Shown piece by piece: positions 39,381 to 49,824 of a stretch of DNA of 64,000 bases. The position numbers were made by a program, and so were the translations under genes. The notes under the pieces are model-generated. The model searched no databases and was not told where the DNA came from. It saw only the letters and a list, made by a program, of their open reading frames with translations. Origin of the DNA: an uncultured Sphingomonadaceae bacterium (GTDB taxonomy: Bacteria; Pseudomonadota; Alphaproteobacteria; Sphingomonadales; Sphingomonadaceae); contig CAMYJW010000014.1 in assembly GCA_947258815.1 (NCBI GenBank), positions 110,018 to 174,017 of the forward strand, read 5' to 3'. Within the stretch, counting starts at the first letter, position 1, and every line of letters begins with the position of its first letter.

Positions 39381-39809
39381 TTAAAATTCAAGCTCGTCCG
39401 GCGCAGTCAATCCGATCTGGCGCAAGAGGCTGGCTGTATCCCACAAGCTCCGCTCCAGAATGATCTTGTTTTCCCTGAATTTGTGGTTCGTCATGCCTCG
39501 CACAAGCGTGGTCTTGCCCGTTGTCGGCAGACCGAGAAAATCTGAGACATGCTCAATCTTCCAGGTCCATTCCAGCGTTCCACCGCCTTCATCGGCGTGA
39601 TAGCGTGTCGCATCGAAATAATGCTTCGATGCGTTCGGATCCTTGTTCTCGAAAGTTCTGAAGAGCTGCTCCAGCGCGGGCTTGTCATTGATGATCTGCA
39701 CGCCCAGATTCATATCTTCGTATTCAAACTCATCGGTATAGATTGTCATCAGCCGTTCGAGCTGATTGTCAAACTGATCAAGCCAATCCTGTTCCCACTC
39801 AAGGTTCAT
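39381..39809 (-). CDS. NTF2/SnoaL-like protein
   Basis: A 142-residue protein with the pattern of SnoaL-like NTF2-fold domains: an N-terminal amphipathic helix, YTDEFEYEDMNLGVQIINDKPALEQLF, then beta-strand segments including GTLEWTWKIEHVSDFLGLPTTGKTTLVRGM. Such proteins act as small-molecule isomerases, cyclases or hydrolases, or as binding modules; the substrate is unknown. Flanked by a roughly 200-bp gap and the transporter gene, same strand, with 131 bp between. Confidence 0.75.
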   Translation of the reverse strand: MNLEWEQDWLDQFDNQLERLMTIYTDEFEYEDMNLGVQIINDKPALEQLFRTFENKDPNASKHYFDATRYHADEGGGTLEWTWKIEHVSDFLGLPTTGKTTLVRGMTNHKFRENKIILERSLWDTASLLRQIGLTAPDELEF

Positions 39810-39940
39810 CGTCGTCTCAGGTGATTTATCAATGCCCCGCTGTCAGAAAATTGCTGATCGCTTTGATTGATTGGTTTTCCAGAAACGGTGCGTAACGCTC
39901 CAACCGAGGCAATAAAAGGCTCTGTGCAGGGATCGGATTT

Positions 39941-40876
39941 TCACAATATCGCTGAGGTCGCGGCGTTCTGGCTGCTTTGTGCGCGGAACACTCGGCACCA
40001 GACAATGAAGGTGAAAACCGTGATGTACATGACGAAAAGATACAGGATAGGAACAGCGCCAAAATCGGGTCGTTTCAACATCCCGATAGCGATAACGATT
40101 GATAAAATGTAATTCTGAACGCCGACTTCGATCGAAATCGTGCGGCTTTGCGCTTCGTTTACGCGCAGCAGGCAGGCCCCTGCAAAGCCAATCGCCATCA
40201 TCGCAACGTTCAACGCGAGAGTCACTTTCCAGGCCGATCCTATAAGCGTCGGCATTATCGGCCAAGCATGGATAAACAGGCCGACTAACGCCAGAAGAAC
40301 AGCGGAGAATGACAGTTTCGTCGCGATAGGTTCCAGCCGCATGGCGATGTTTGGCCAAAGGCGCCGGGCGGCCATGCCAATTGCGACCGGCACGACGATC
40401 AGTGTGAAAATCCGCATCATCGCCGGAACGACTGGCAGCGAAATGGCAAGGCTATCGTGGCCAAACCATTCAAGATTTGCGTTCACAATCACCGGCAGGC
40501 TGAAAACCACGATCAATCCGCTAAGTGCAGTCAGTGTGATCGAAAGCGCGACATCGCCTTTTGCCAGATACGAAAAGAAGTTTGAGGTGGCAGCGCCGGG
40601 GCAGCAGCTCAGAATTATGAGCCCCATCGCAATCGGGAAAGGCGGTTGAAATGCAAACACCAAGCCTATTGCGACCATTGGCAGCAACACAATCTGCGCA
40701 ACCAGACCGAACAGAACCGGCCGGGGAATGAGAGCGATGCGCGTGAAATCCTGAACCTTAAGCGTCAATCCCATCGTCACCATGATCAGGATCAGTGCCG
40801 CTGTTCCGAAATCGGAAATATTTATGCCGAAGTATTCGACCCCGAGAAGATCAAGACGGGAAAGATCGGAGTCCAT
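39941..40876 (-). CDS. Bile acid:sodium symporter (BASS/SBF) family transporter
   Basis: A 311-residue inner-membrane protein with about nine or ten hydrophobic helices, for example LILIMVTMGLTLKV and PVLFGLVAQIVLLPMVAIGLVF. The family signature CCPGAATSNFFSYLAKGDVALSITLTALSGLIVVF contains the Na+-site crossover. Bacterial members move organic anions such as pantoate, keto acids or bile-acid-like compounds; the substrate cannot be inferred. An RRLWPN loop breaks the helices. Confidence 0.85.
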   Translation of the reverse strand: MDSDLSRLDLLGVEYFGINISDFGTAALILIMVTMGLTLKVQDFTRIALIPRPVLFGLVAQIVLLPMVAIGLVFAFQPPFPIAMGLIILSCCPGAATSNFFSYLAKGDVALSITLTALSGLIVVFSLPVIVNANLEWFGHDSLAISLPVVPAMMRIFTLIVVPVAIGMAARRLWPNIAMRLEPIATKLSFSAVLLALVGLFIHAWPIMPTLIGSAWKVTLALNVAMMAIGFAGACLLRVNEAQSRTISIEVGVQNYILSIVIAIGMLKRPDFGAVPILYLFVMYITVFTFIVWCRVFRAQSSQNAATSAIL

Positions 40877-41017
40877 AACTTACGTTCCAATAGTGCGCTG
40901 TTGGATGCGCACGCCGGCGCGCTCACATCTGACCAGTTCGTATGGAAATGTGGATCGCCCGACGCCATCAAAAAGCGTTGCAATTTCCTTGCAATGGTTA
41001 TGCGCTGGGAAAAATAG

Positions 41018-41092
41018 TGGCTCCCCGAGTTGGATTCGAACCAACGACCAAGTGATTAACAGTCACCTACTCTACCGCTGAGCTATCGGGGA
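41018..41092 (-). tRNA. tRNA-Asn (anticodon GTT)
   Basis: A 75-nt cloverleaf on the minus strand: acceptor TCCCCGA/TCGGGGA, D-arm TAGCTCAGCGGTAGAG, anticodon stem GTGA/TCAC around CTGTTAA, T-loop GTTCGAATC, discriminator G and encoded CCA, followed by TATTTTT. Confidence 0.97.
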
Positions 41093-41203
41093 GCAGCCCC
41101 CCAAGCGGTATGTCAGGGGGGCAGGGGAGCGCCTATAAGCAGCACTATCGCGAATGGCAAGCCAGAGATACGACTTGTCTGGCGATTATGGCGCAAAAGA
41201 TTT

Positions 41204-41971
41204 TCAGACCTGGAACTGTTCGGCGAAAATCCGTTCCTCCAGGCTCCATCCCGGATCGAACAGCAGGGTCAGTTCCTTCTCAGCGGACGCGCTGATACGC
41301 ACATTGATGACATCGCGCACTTCCTTCTGGTCCGCCACTGCCGCGACGGGGCGCTTCCCCGGCTCGCGCACGCGAAATTCCACTTCGGCGCTGTCCGGCA
41401 AAATTGCGCCTTTCCAGCGGCGCGGGCGGAATGGACTGATCGGCGTCAGCGCCATCATTCTTGAACCAAGCGGCAGGATCGGGCCGTTGGCGGAGAGGTT
41501 ATACGCTGTCGATCCGGCGGGTGTGGCCACCAGAACGCCATCGCAGACCAGCTCTTCCATGCGCACCCGCCCGTTTACGTTCACCTCAAGTTTGGCGGTC
41601 TGCCGGGTTTCGCGCAGCAAAGAGACTTCGTTGATGGCGTAATACGCGTATTCCTGCCCGCTCTGCGTGGTGGCGCGCATTTCCAGCGGGCGGACCGACA
41701 CCGGCTGCGCATCGGTGACGCGTTGCAGGATCGAATGGCCATTTGGCTTGCTGTTCATCAGAAAGCCGACAGTGCCAAGGTTGAGCCCGTAACACGGCTT
41801 TACCCGATCCCAATCGAGCATTTCGTGCAATACATGCAGCAGAAATCCGTCACCGCCCACGACGACGAGGGCGTCCGCATCGGCAGGTTCAACCCAATCC
41901 AGCGAATCTCGCAGCTCTTCGGCACCATCCTGCGCCTTTTCGGTGTCCGAAACCACCAGTGCCAACTTCAT
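41204..41971 (-). CDS. nadK: NAD kinase
   Basis: A 255-residue ATP-NAD kinase making NADP. The GGDG motif is ALVVVGGDGFLLHVLHEM near residue 40, and the second glycine-rich/NE segment is YAYYAINEVSLLRETR, then DGVLVATPAGSTAYNLSANGPILP. ATG 41971 with GGTGAG seven bases upstream is chosen; the open frame to 42682 is antisense to the EAL gene and rejected. Divergent from the EAL gene with 116 bp between. Confidence 0.94.
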   Translation of the reverse strand: MKLALVVSDTEKAQDGAEELRDSLDWVEPADADALVVVGGDGFLLHVLHEMLDWDRVKPCYGLNLGTVGFLMNSKPNGHSILQRVTDAQPVSVRPLEMRATTQSGQEYAYYAINEVSLLRETRQTAKLEVNVNGRVRMEELVCDGVLVATPAGSTAYNLSANGPILPLGSRMMALTPISPFRPRRWKGAILPDSAEVEFRVREPGKRPVAAVADQKEVRDVINVRISASAEKELTLLFDPGWSLEERIFAEQFQV

Positions 41972-42087
41972 CGGATCGCTCACCACATCCCTCTTTTCCG
42001 GCGGTTTCCCGCATATTCTGATACTTTGAACCATGGGCTGTCGGAATTTGAACCCTTTGGCAAGGGCTTTGGCGCTATAGCGCGACG

Positions 42088-43398
42088 ATGCAAGAAGCAG
42101 GCTTTGAATTGACCGACGGGTTGCGCGACAGGCTGACCGGACTTCCCGATGTGGAGGCGGTAAGAACGCGGCTGGCAGACTGGATTGCGATGGGCGCGTC
42201 GGTTGGCGGACGGGCCCATGTCCACGCCATGCTGGTCGGCCTGCGGCGGTTCGATGCGGTAAACCTGGCCTATGGTGAAACGGCGGGCGATCAGGCTCTG
42301 GGCGAGGTTGCGGCGCGCATTTCACACTTTGCCGCCAGCGAACTGGATGGACAGTGGCTGGAAGCGCATGCCGGGGGCGGCAAATTTCTGCTGGTGGCAA
42401 ACGAGGCATGCAGCCGCGAACGCTGGCAGCTTGTTGCCGAACAACTGGCAGACGCAATTGCCCGCCCCGTGGTCGTGCCGACGGGCGTTTTGCGATTGTC
42501 CCCGCGCATTGCCTTGCTGCGTGGACTGGAAGGTGAGGCGGTCGATTCGATGCTCGACCGGCTGGGCCAGGCGCTTGAACAGGCACACGATCAGCAAGGC
42601 AGACGGTTGGCTTGGGCCGATGGCGAGGCGACGCCGCCGGGCCGTTCCGCCGCCGAGCTTGAAGCAGACGTTCTTGGTGCAATAGATCGCGACGAGATCG
42701 AAATCCTGTTCCAGCCCCAGTTCAGCCTGCCCGATGAAACGCTGACCGGCGCGGAAGCGCTGGCCCGCTGGAATCACCCGGAACTGGGCAGAATCGGTGC
42801 AGGTGCGCTGTTCACCATCGCTGAGCGTGCCGATCATGTTGCGCCGCTTTCACGCCATATTGCCGGGCGCGCGCTCGATATCGCGCGGACATGGCCGGAC
42901 GATCTGCGCCTGTCGCTTAACGTTACGCCCGCCGATCTGGCGTTTGGCAGCTATGTTCGCCAGTTGCTCAACCTTGTGAAGGCAAGCGGTTTTCCGCCGC
43001 GCCGCCTGACGCTGGAAGTGACCGAGCAGGCGCTGGTTCACGATGTCAAACAGGCCGCGCAGATGATGGCGGAGCTTTCCTCACAAGGGATTCGCATCGC
43101 GCTTGACGATTTTGGCGCGGGCTTTTGCAACTTTCGGTATCTCAAGGTTCTGCCGTTGCATTATCTCAAGCTCGATCGGTCGATGATTGATGGGATCGCC
43201 ACCGATAAGCGCGATGTCGCGGTTTTGAGAGCGATTGTGGCCATGGCCCGCGCGCTTGATCTGGATGTGATCGCCGAAGGTATCGAAAGCGAAGATCAGC
43301 GCGATCGGATCGCCAGCGAAGGCTGTGCGTTCTTTCAGGGTTTTTTGCGCGCCCAGCCGATGAGTGCGGCGATGTTTGAAAAGATGTTGAACCGCTGA
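42088..43398 (+). CDS. EAL-domain c-di-GMP phosphodiesterase with degenerate GGDEF
   Basis: 436 residues. The N-terminal half (about 1-190) has the GGDEF fold, but the signature is GGGKFL, so cyclase activity is unlikely. The EAL domain keeps EALARW, the Asn in LNVTP, Glu in LEVTEQAL, LDDFGAGF, the Lys in YLKLDRS, AEGIE and the Gln in FFQGF, so c-di-GMP hydrolysis is likely. There is no transmembrane segment or separate sensory domain, so it is cytosolic. Convergent with mfd. Confidence 0.9.
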   Translation: MQEAGFELTDGLRDRLTGLPDVEAVRTRLADWIAMGASVGGRAHVHAMLVGLRRFDAVNLAYGETAGDQALGEVAARISHFAASELDGQWLEAHAGGGKFLLVANEACSRERWQLVAEQLADAIARPVVVPTGVLRLSPRIALLRGLEGEAVDSMLDRLGQALEQAHDQQGRRLAWADGEATPPGRSAAELEADVLGAIDRDEIEILFQPQFSLPDETLTGAEALARWNHPELGRIGAGALFTIAERADHVAPLSRHIAGRALDIARTWPDDLRLSLNVTPADLAFGSYVRQLLNLVKASGFPPRRLTLEVTEQALVHDVKQAAQMMAELSSQGIRIALDDFGAGFCNFRYLKVLPLHYLKLDRSMIDGIATDKRDVAVLRAIVAMARALDLDVIAEGIESEDQRDRIASEGCAFFQGFLRAQPMSAAMFEKMLNR

Positions 43399-43418
43399 AC
43401 TCGCTGACTGGTGGCGCG

Positions 43419-46400
43419 TCAGGCGGCCTTTCCTGCGATCGTCGCCAGCCCTTTTGTTAACTGAAACAGGCCGTTCAGCCGCGATCCGGGATCGCCCCAT
43501 GCGCGGTTGACCTGCAGCCGGTTGTCCGGTCGCAGTTTGATCGTGCCTTCGCGCTTTGCGGCATATTCGATCAAACCGCCGGGATTGGGGAAGCTGTCGT
43601 TGTGGAAACTCACCAGCGCGCCGCGTGCGCCGACATCGATCTTGGCGATGTGGGCCGCGATTGCCTGACGCTTGATTTCGATAAGCCTGACAAGATTGCT
43701 CGTGGCATCGGGAAGCGGGCCGAAACGGTCGATCATTTCGGCGGACAGTGCCTCGATCTCTGCCTGATCGTCGGCATCGTTGAGCCGACGATAGAGCGCC
43801 ATGCGCACGGCCAGATCGGGCACGTAGCTTTCGGGGATCATGATCGGCGCATCAACAGTGATCTGTGGCGAAAGACCCGAGGTGTCTTTTTCCAGTCCCG
43901 CATCGCCTGCTTTTGCGGCCAGAATCGCGTCTTCCAGCATGGACTGGTACAGTTCAAACCCAACCTCGCGGATATGGCCGGACTGTTCATCGCCCAGCAG
44001 ATTGCCCGCGCCGCGAATATCAAGATCGTGGCTGGCCAGCTGGAAACCCGCGCCCAGACTGTCCAGATCGCCCAGCACCTGAAGCCGCTTTTGCGCAACT
44101 TCGCTAAGCGCGGTGTCAGCGGGAGTTGTCAGATAGGCATAAGCGCGCAGTTTTGAGCGCCCGACTCTCCCGCGCAACTGATAAAGCTGGGCCAGCCCGA
44201 AACGGTCCGCGCGGTGGATGATGATGGTGTTGGCCGGTGGAATATCCAGCCCGCTTTCAACAATCGTGGTGGACAGCAGCACTTCGTATTTGCCTTCATA
44301 AAAGGCGCTCATGCGTTCTTCGACTTCGCCCGCGCCCATCTGCCCGTGCGCGGTAACGGCTTTCACTTCGGGCACATGTTCGTGCAGCCATTCCTCGACT
44401 TCGGGCATGTCGGCGATGCGCGGCACCACGATAAAGCTTTGCCCGCCGCGATGATGTTCGCGAAGCAGAGCCTCGCGCATCACCATGTCATCCCACTCCA
44501 TCACATAGGTGCGCACGGCGAGACGATCGACCGGGGGTGTCTGGATGGTCGATAGTTCGCGAAGGCCCGACATCGCCATCTGCAATGTGCGCGGGATCGG
44601 CGTGGCGGTCAGCGTCAGCACATGAACATCGGTGCGCAGTTGCTTGAGCTTTTCCTTGTGGTTGACGCCGAAGCGCTGTTCCTCATCGACGATGACAAGC
44701 CCCAGCCGCTTGAAGCGCACGGTCTTGGAAAGGATCGCATGGGTGCCGATAACGATGTCCATGGTGCCATCGGCCAGCGCTTCGCGCGTTTCGTTGGCCT
44801 CTTTGGACGAAACCAGCCGCGAAAGCCGCCCGATGTTAAGCGGAAAGCCTGCAAACCGCTCTGAAAAGCCGGTAAAGTGCTGGCGGGCGAGCAGTGTGGT
44901 CGGCGCAACCACGACAACCTGCTGGCCGTTCATCGCCGCGACGAATGCAGCGCGCAGCGCGACTTCGGTTTTGCCAAAGCCAACATCGCCGCAGACCAGC
45001 CGGTCCATCGGCCTGCCTTCGGACAAGTCCTTGAGAACATCGTCAATCGCGCGGTCCTGATCGTCGGTTTCTTCCCACGGAAAGCGATCGACGAACTGCG
45101 CATAAGTGGAATCTTCGACTTCCAGAACCGGCGCCTTGCGCAAGGCGCGCTCGGCGGCTGTCTGCATCAGCTCGCCAGCAATCGCGCGGATGCGTTCCTT
45201 CAGCTTCGCGCGGCGTTTCTGCCAGGCTTCGCCGCCCAGCCGATCGAGCGGCACAGTTTCTTCCGAACTGCCATAGCGCGAGAGCACATCGAGGTTTTCA
45301 ACCGGGATGTAGAGCTTGTCGCCACCGGCATATTCCAGCATCACGCAATCGTGCGGGCTTTTGCCCACCGGGATGGATTGCAATCCCAGATAACGCCCGA
45401 TGCCGTGTTCCATGTGCACGATCAGATCGCCGGGCGTTAGCGCGGACAGCTCCGCCAGAAACGCATCGGCATCTTTCTTGCGTTTCTTGCGGCGGACCAG
45501 CCGGTCGCCAAGAATGTCCTGCTCGCTCAGCAGTTCGATCTCGTCGTTGGCAAAGCCCGTTTCGACAGGCAGGATCAGTGCTGCAGGCTTGCCCTTGCTG
45601 GCCAGCCCCAGCGCTTCCTGCCAGCTATCGGCCAGCGCCGGTGCAGGGGCGGCGGCTTCGCCAAGTATGGACGAAAGGCGCGCGCGGCTGCCTTCGGAAT
45701 AGGCGGCGATCAGCGGTTTGCGGCCATTCTTGCCAATGGCATGGAGATGTTTGGCGGCCGCTTCATAGGCATTGTCGCCGCGTGCGCGTTCGGGCGCGAA
45801 ATCGCGTGCATTGGAAAAACCGAAACCGATCACACTGGCGCTGTCAGGCTGTGCGAACCCATCTGCGCGGTGCACCGGCCATTCGCTGACAAAGGCATCG
45901 AATTCGTCGCGCGTGCAATAAAGCGCATCGGGCGCAAGCGGACGATAGCTGCCAGCCGCCTGACCCGCCGTTTCGGTTCGCGCGCGGTGATAATCTGAGA
46001 TATCCCCCAGCCGTTCTGATGCTCCGGCAAAGGCGGTGGAGTCCATTACGATCAGATCATCGCTGCCCAGATGATCGAACAGCGTTGCCAGCCGATCTTC
46101 GAACAGCGGCAGCCAGTGCTCCATCCCGGCCAGCCGCCGCCCGTCGCTGATCGCCTGGTAAAGCGGATCGGAGGTGGCATTGGCGCCGAACATCTCGCGA
46201 TAGCGGCTGCGAAACCGCTTGATCGATTCGTCGTCCAGCAGTGCTTCGCCCGCAGGCAGCAGCAGGTGTTCGTCCAGTGTGCCGGTCGATCGCTGGGTAT
46301 TGGGATCGAACAGCCGCAGCGTTTCCAGCTCATCGCCAAAGAAATCGAGCCGCAGCCCTGCGCCAAGGCCGGAAGGAATAATATCGAACAGCGATCCGCG

Positions 46401-46892
46401 CACCGCGAATTCGCCGGCATCGACTGCCGTGTCGCTGCGCATATAGCCCTGACGGCGCAGCAGCGCGATCAGGCTGTCGCGCCCGATTTCCATGCCCGGC
46501 GCCAGCGCGCGCACCGATTCGCGAATACGAAACGGCGTGAGCACGCGTTGCAGCAGCGCGTTGGCCGTGGTGACAAGAAGTTGCGGGGCTGTCACTTTCG
46601 CCTGAAGGCGATGCAGCGCGGATAGCCGCCGCGCGCTGACGGAAAGCGCGGGGCTTGCCCGGTCATAAGGCAGGCAATCCCACGCGGGAAATTCGATCAC
46701 ATCCAGTTCGGGCGCAAAGAATGTCGCGGCTTCGGCAACCGCGATCATGGCCGCTTCGCTTTCGGCGATAAACACCGCGCGGGTTTTTGTAGCGCGTGCA
46801 AGATCGGCCATGACCAGCGGCTGCGCGCCGCGCGTCACGGCGGAGAGTGTAAGCGGCTGTTTGGCCGAAAGGATGCGGTTAAAGTCAGGCAT
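43419..46892 (-). CDS. mfd: Transcription-repair coupling factor Mfd
   Basis: A 1157-residue translocase that removes stalled RNA polymerase and recruits UvrA. The N-terminal UvrB-like part covers about residues 1-330 ([24 protein letters not shown]), and the RNA-polymerase-interaction domain [20 protein letters not shown] is near residue 490. The helicase motifs are [28 protein letters not shown] and [15 protein letters not shown], with QLRGRVGRS beyond. The C-terminal TRCF domain is present and the length is normal. Stop lies 20 bp from the EAL stop. Confidence 0.97.
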   Translation of the reverse strand: MPDFNRILSAKQPLTLSAVTRGAQPLVMADLARATKTRAVFIAESEAAMIAVAEAATFFAPELDVIEFPAWDCLPYDRASPALSVSARRLSALHRLQAKVTAPQLLVTTANALLQRVLTPFRIRESVRALAPGMEIGRDSLIALLRRQGYMRSDTAVDAGEFAVRGSLFDIIPSGLGAGLRLDFFGDELETLRLFDPNTQRSTGTLDEHLLLPAGEALLDDESIKRFRSRYREMFGANATSDPLYQAISDGRRLAGMEHWLPLFEDRLATLFDHLGSDDLIVMDSTAFAGASERLGDISDYHRARTETAGQAAGSYRPLAPDALYCTRDEFDAFVSEWPVHRADGFAQPDSASVIGFGFSNARDFAPERARGDNAYEAAAKHLHAIGKNGRKPLIAAYSEGSRARLSSILGEAAAPAPALADSWQEALGLASKGKPAALILPVETGFANDEIELLSEQDILGDRLVRRKKRKKDADAFLAELSALTPGDLIVHMEHGIGRYLGLQSIPVGKSPHDCVMLEYAGGDKLYIPVENLDVLSRYGSSEETVPLDRLGGEAWQKRRAKLKERIRAIAGELMQTAAERALRKAPVLEVEDSTYAQFVDRFPWEETDDQDRAIDDVLKDLSEGRPMDRLVCGDVGFGKTEVALRAAFVAAMNGQQVVVVAPTTLLARQHFTGFSERFAGFPLNIGRLSRLVSSKEANETREALADGTMDIVIGTHAILSKTVRFKRLGLVIVDEEQRFGVNHKEKLKQLRTDVHVLTLTATPIPRTLQMAMSGLRELSTIQTPPVDRLAVRTYVMEWDDMVMREALLREHHRGGQSFIVVPRIADMPEVEEWLHEHVPEVKAVTAHGQMGAGEVEERMSAFYEGKYEVLLSTTIVESGLDIPPANTIIIHRADRFGLAQLYQLRGRVGRSKLRAYAYLTTPADTALSEVAQKRLQVLGDLDSLGAGFQLASHDLDIRGAGNLLGDEQSGHIREVGFELYQSMLEDAILAAKAGDAGLEKDTSGLSPQITVDAPIMIPESYVPDLAVRMALYRRLNDADDQAEIEALSAEMIDRFGPLPDATSNLVRLIEIKRQAIAAHIAKIDVGARGALVSFHNDSFPNPGGLIEYAAKREGTIKLRPDNRLQVNRAWGDPGSRLNGLFQLTKGLATIAGKAA

Positions 46893-46919
46893 TGCGCGAA
46901 GTGTGCGGCTGTTACGCGA

Positions 46920-47189
46920 TCAGCGCGGAATTTCAACGTAATCGAGTTTTTGCATCGCTTCCATCTGCGCGCCGGCGAAGCGTTCGGGAACAGGCTGGGT
47001 GCCCAGCGCCCAGGCCATCACATCGACATCGTCTTCCTCGATCAGGGCTTCGAACCAGTCAACCGCCGCACCATCCCATTGGGTGTGATAGCGATCGAAA
47101 AAGCCGCCGATCATGTAATCCGCTTCGCGCGTGCCGCGATGCCAGGCACGAAACCGCAAGCGGGCGAGGCGTTTTTGATCGTCAGACAT
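46920..47189 (-). CDS. sdhE: Succinate dehydrogenase assembly factor 2
   Basis: An 89-residue flavinylation factor that promotes FAD attachment to SdhA. The RGxxE signature is RAWHRGTREADYMIGGFFD. Start ATG 47189 (MSDDQKRLARLRFRAW) gives the family length; the frame extends to 47225 without support. Order sdhE-mfd and divergent recG nearby is common in alphaproteobacteria. It ends 27 bp before mfd, so the two are probably co-transcribed. Confidence 0.93.
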   Translation of the reverse strand: MSDDQKRLARLRFRAWHRGTREADYMIGGFFDRYHTQWDGAAVDWFEALIEEDDVDVMAWALGTQPVPERFAGAQMEAMQKLDYVEIPR

Positions 47190-47256
47190 GGCCGGGCAGG
47201 TAGGCGAGCGCGAAGCGGCGCGCAAGCCTGTGTCCGTCCTGCGGGTTCGTCGAGAG

Positions 47257-47682
47257 TTATGCGGCGCGAACCGCCTTGACGATTTCGTCTCCCGAGCGCC
47301 CGGTCAGCGTTCGATCCAGATCGCAGATCAGCGCGCTTTGCAACTGCTTGTGATAGCGTTTGCGCATTTCGCCCAGCGAACGCGGATCGGCGATGATCAC
47401 CAGTTTTTCTATCGCGCCGGCGATCACCTGATCGTTGAGCCAGTCGATCACGGCGATGGCATGCGCGTCTTCATCCAGCCGGTCTTCCGATGGATCGCGC
47501 GAATTCAGCCGGTGCCGCATGCCCGCGCTCTTGTTGGTCTGTTCCAGCTCGGGGACGGGCAGGGGGCTGAGCTTCGGCTCCGCCTCAAGACCAACATTGC
47601 GGTAAAGTTCGAATATTTCGCCATCAGCGAGAGCAAAAACCGTTCCTTTGGGTAGCAGCACTGTTTTCTCCTGAATTTGCAT
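47257..47682 (-). CDS. Host-attachment-family protein
   Basis: A 141-residue soluble protein. LLPKGTVFALADGEIFELYRN, KLVIIADPRSLGEMRKRYHKQLQSAL and the C-terminal LTGRSGDEIVKAV match the family described as required for attachment to host cells, whose real biochemistry is unclear; the fold resembles eRF1-like or Baeyer-Villiger-associated proteins only loosely. ATG 47682 is chosen, with an in-frame alternative at 47712. Between sdhE and recG; it is not part of an obvious pathway. Confidence 0.75.
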   Translation of the reverse strand: MQIQEKTVLLPKGTVFALADGEIFELYRNVGLEAEPKLSPLPVPELEQTNKSAGMRHRLNSRDPSEDRLDEDAHAIAVIDWLNDQVIAGAIEKLVIIADPRSLGEMRKRYHKQLQSALICDLDRTLTGRSGDEIVKAVRAA

Positions 47683-47766
47683 CAGTATCCATTTTTTGAA
47701 CGCAACCGCCATTGCGTTTCGTCAAGGCTGGCGATTTTTGTCGATTGGCGGCATTGAAGCCAAGTG

Positions 47767-49824
47767 ATGCGTCCCGATCAGCTCAATTCCCTGTTTGTTG
47801 AAACCCAGGCTCTCGATGGAGTCGGGCCAAAACTGATGCGCCCGCTGGAAAAGCTGGGGCTGACGCGGGTCAGGGATCTGGCCTATCACTTGCCCGAGCG
47901 CTTTGTTGAGCGGCGCAAGGTTGAACATCTCGACGAAGCGGCGGTTGGAGAGCAAATTGTTGTTGCGCTTACCGTGCGCGAACATCGCGCCTCGTCCGGG
48001 CGCGGGCCATATCGGGTGCTGGCCGAAGATGCCGCGGGCAATGTCTGCACGCTGACGTATTTTGGCCGCGCTTCCTATACCGCGAAGAAGCTGCTGCCGG
48101 TGGGGGAAAAGCGCTGGGTGGCCGGGCGGCTCGATGAATATGGCCAGATGCTGCAGATCGTCCATCCCGATCATGTGGTTGCCGATGCGACCGCGCTGCT
48201 CGGCCAGATGTGCGAGCCGGTCTATCGCCTGTCCGAAGGGCTGACCCAGCCGCGCATTGCCGGGCTGGTGACGCAGGCTCTCGATCACGCGCCCGAACTG
48301 CCCGAATGGATCGAGCCTGGCCTGCTCGATCGGCAAGGCTGGCAATCGTGGCGCGATGCGCTGGTTCTGGCCCATCGAGGCGCGGACAAACTGGCCCGCG
48401 ATCGGCTGGCATATGATGAGCTTCTGGCGAACAGTCTGGCGCTGATGCTGGTGCGGCAAAGCAATCGTGCGCAATCCGGCACGCCGCTGCAGGGCGATGG
48501 GCGCCTACGCGATACACTCAGCCTGCCGTTCGCGCTGACCGGGGCGCAAAAGCGTTCCATCGGAGAGATTGAAGGCGATCTGGCGCAAGGTGCGCCGATG
48601 CTGCGCCTGCTGCAGGGCGATGTCGGCTCGGGCAAGACGGTCGTCGCGCTGTCGGCGATGCTGATCGCGATAGAGGCAGGCGCACAGGCGGCGATGCTGG
48701 CGCCAACCGAAATTCTTGCCCGCCAGCATTTTGAGACGCTGACGCAGATGGCTGCGGGAACCGGCGTGGAAATCGCCATTCTGACCGGCCGCGACAAGGG
48801 CAGGGCGCGCGAATCGATCCTTATGGGGCTGCACGATGGCAGCATCGATATCGTCGTTGGCACGCACGCGATCTTTCAGGACACGGTGACATACAAAAAT
48901 CTCGCGCTGGTGGTGATTGACGAGCAACATCGCTTTGGCGTTGGCCAGCGGCTGATGCTCGCGCGCAAGGGACGGCGCACCCCGCACACGCTGGCGATGA
49001 CGGCAACCCCGATCCCGCGCACGCTGACTCTGGCGCAATATGGCGAAATGGATGTCTCGCAGCTCGATGAATTGCCGCCCGGCAGGCAGGCGATAGACAC
49101 GCGCGTGATCCCGGTTGAGCGGATGGACGATATCGTCGGCGCGCTTGACCGGCATCTTTCGGGCGGCGGGCAGGCCTATTGGGTGTGCCCGATGGTGACC
49201 GATAACGAAAGCGACGATATCGCCGCCGCAGAAGCCCGGTTTGCGGCCTTGAAAGAGCGTTTTGGCGATAGCGTTGCGATGGTGCACGGCCAGCTTAAGC
49301 CCGATGCGAAAGATGCGGCGATGGAGCGGTTTTCCAGAGGTGAGGCAAAGCTGCTGGTGGCGACCACCGTAATCGAGGTTGGCGTTGATGTGCCCAATGC
49401 AACGCTGATGGTGATCGAACAGGCGGAGCGGTTCGGTCTGGCCCAGCTTCACCAGTTGCGTGGCCGGGTGGGGCGCGGATCGGACAAGTCTGTCTGCCTG
49501 CTGCTGCGCGGAGAAGCCCTGTCAGACACCGCGCGGCGGCGTCTGGCGCTGATGCGCGAAACGCAGGATGGTTTTCGCATTGCCGAAGAGGATCTGGAAC
49601 TGCGCGGCGGCGGCGAACTGCTGGGCACGCGCCAGTCCGGCGATACGCCGTTCGCGGTCGCCAGCCTCGAACAGATACAGACTCTGCTGCCGCTGGCCCA
49701 TGACGATGCGAAATTGCTGATGCAACGCGATGGCGGGCTGGACGGTGAACGCGGCAAGGCGGCGCGCTTGCTGCTCTATCTGTTTGAGCGGGACTGGGGC
49801 GTGCAATTGTTGAGAGGCGGCTGA
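47767..49824 (+). CDS. recG: ATP-dependent DNA helicase RecG
   Basis: A 685-residue fork-reversal helicase. The N-terminal wedge/OB region has the GPKLMRPLEKLGLTRVRDLAYHLPER start and a long beta-rich segment. The helicase motifs are [80 protein letters not shown] and QLRGRVGRG. An in-frame GTG at 47764 adds one codon. The next gene starts in its stop (TGATG). Confidence 0.96.
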   Translation: MRPDQLNSLFVETQALDGVGPKLMRPLEKLGLTRVRDLAYHLPERFVERRKVEHLDEAAVGEQIVVALTVREHRASSGRGPYRVLAEDAAGNVCTLTYFGRASYTAKKLLPVGEKRWVAGRLDEYGQMLQIVHPDHVVADATALLGQMCEPVYRLSEGLTQPRIAGLVTQALDHAPELPEWIEPGLLDRQGWQSWRDALVLAHRGADKLARDRLAYDELLANSLALMLVRQSNRAQSGTPLQGDGRLRDTLSLPFALTGAQKRSIGEIEGDLAQGAPMLRLLQGDVGSGKTVVALSAMLIAIEAGAQAAMLAPTEILARQHFETLTQMAAGTGVEIAILTGRDKGRARESILMGLHDGSIDIVVGTHAIFQDTVTYKNLALVVIDEQHRFGVGQRLMLARKGRRTPHTLAMTATPIPRTLTLAQYGEMDVSQLDELPPGRQAIDTRVIPVERMDDIVGALDRHLSGGGQAYWVCPMVTDNESDDIAAAEARFAALKERFGDSVAMVHGQLKPDAKDAAMERFSRGEAKLLVATTVIEVGVDVPNATLMVIEQAERFGLAQLHQLRGRVGRGSDKSVCLLLRGEALSDTARRRLALMRETQDGFRIAEEDLELRGGGELLGTRQSGDTPFAVASLEQIQTLLPLAHDDAKLLMQRDGGLDGERGKAARLLLYLFERDWGVQLLRGG

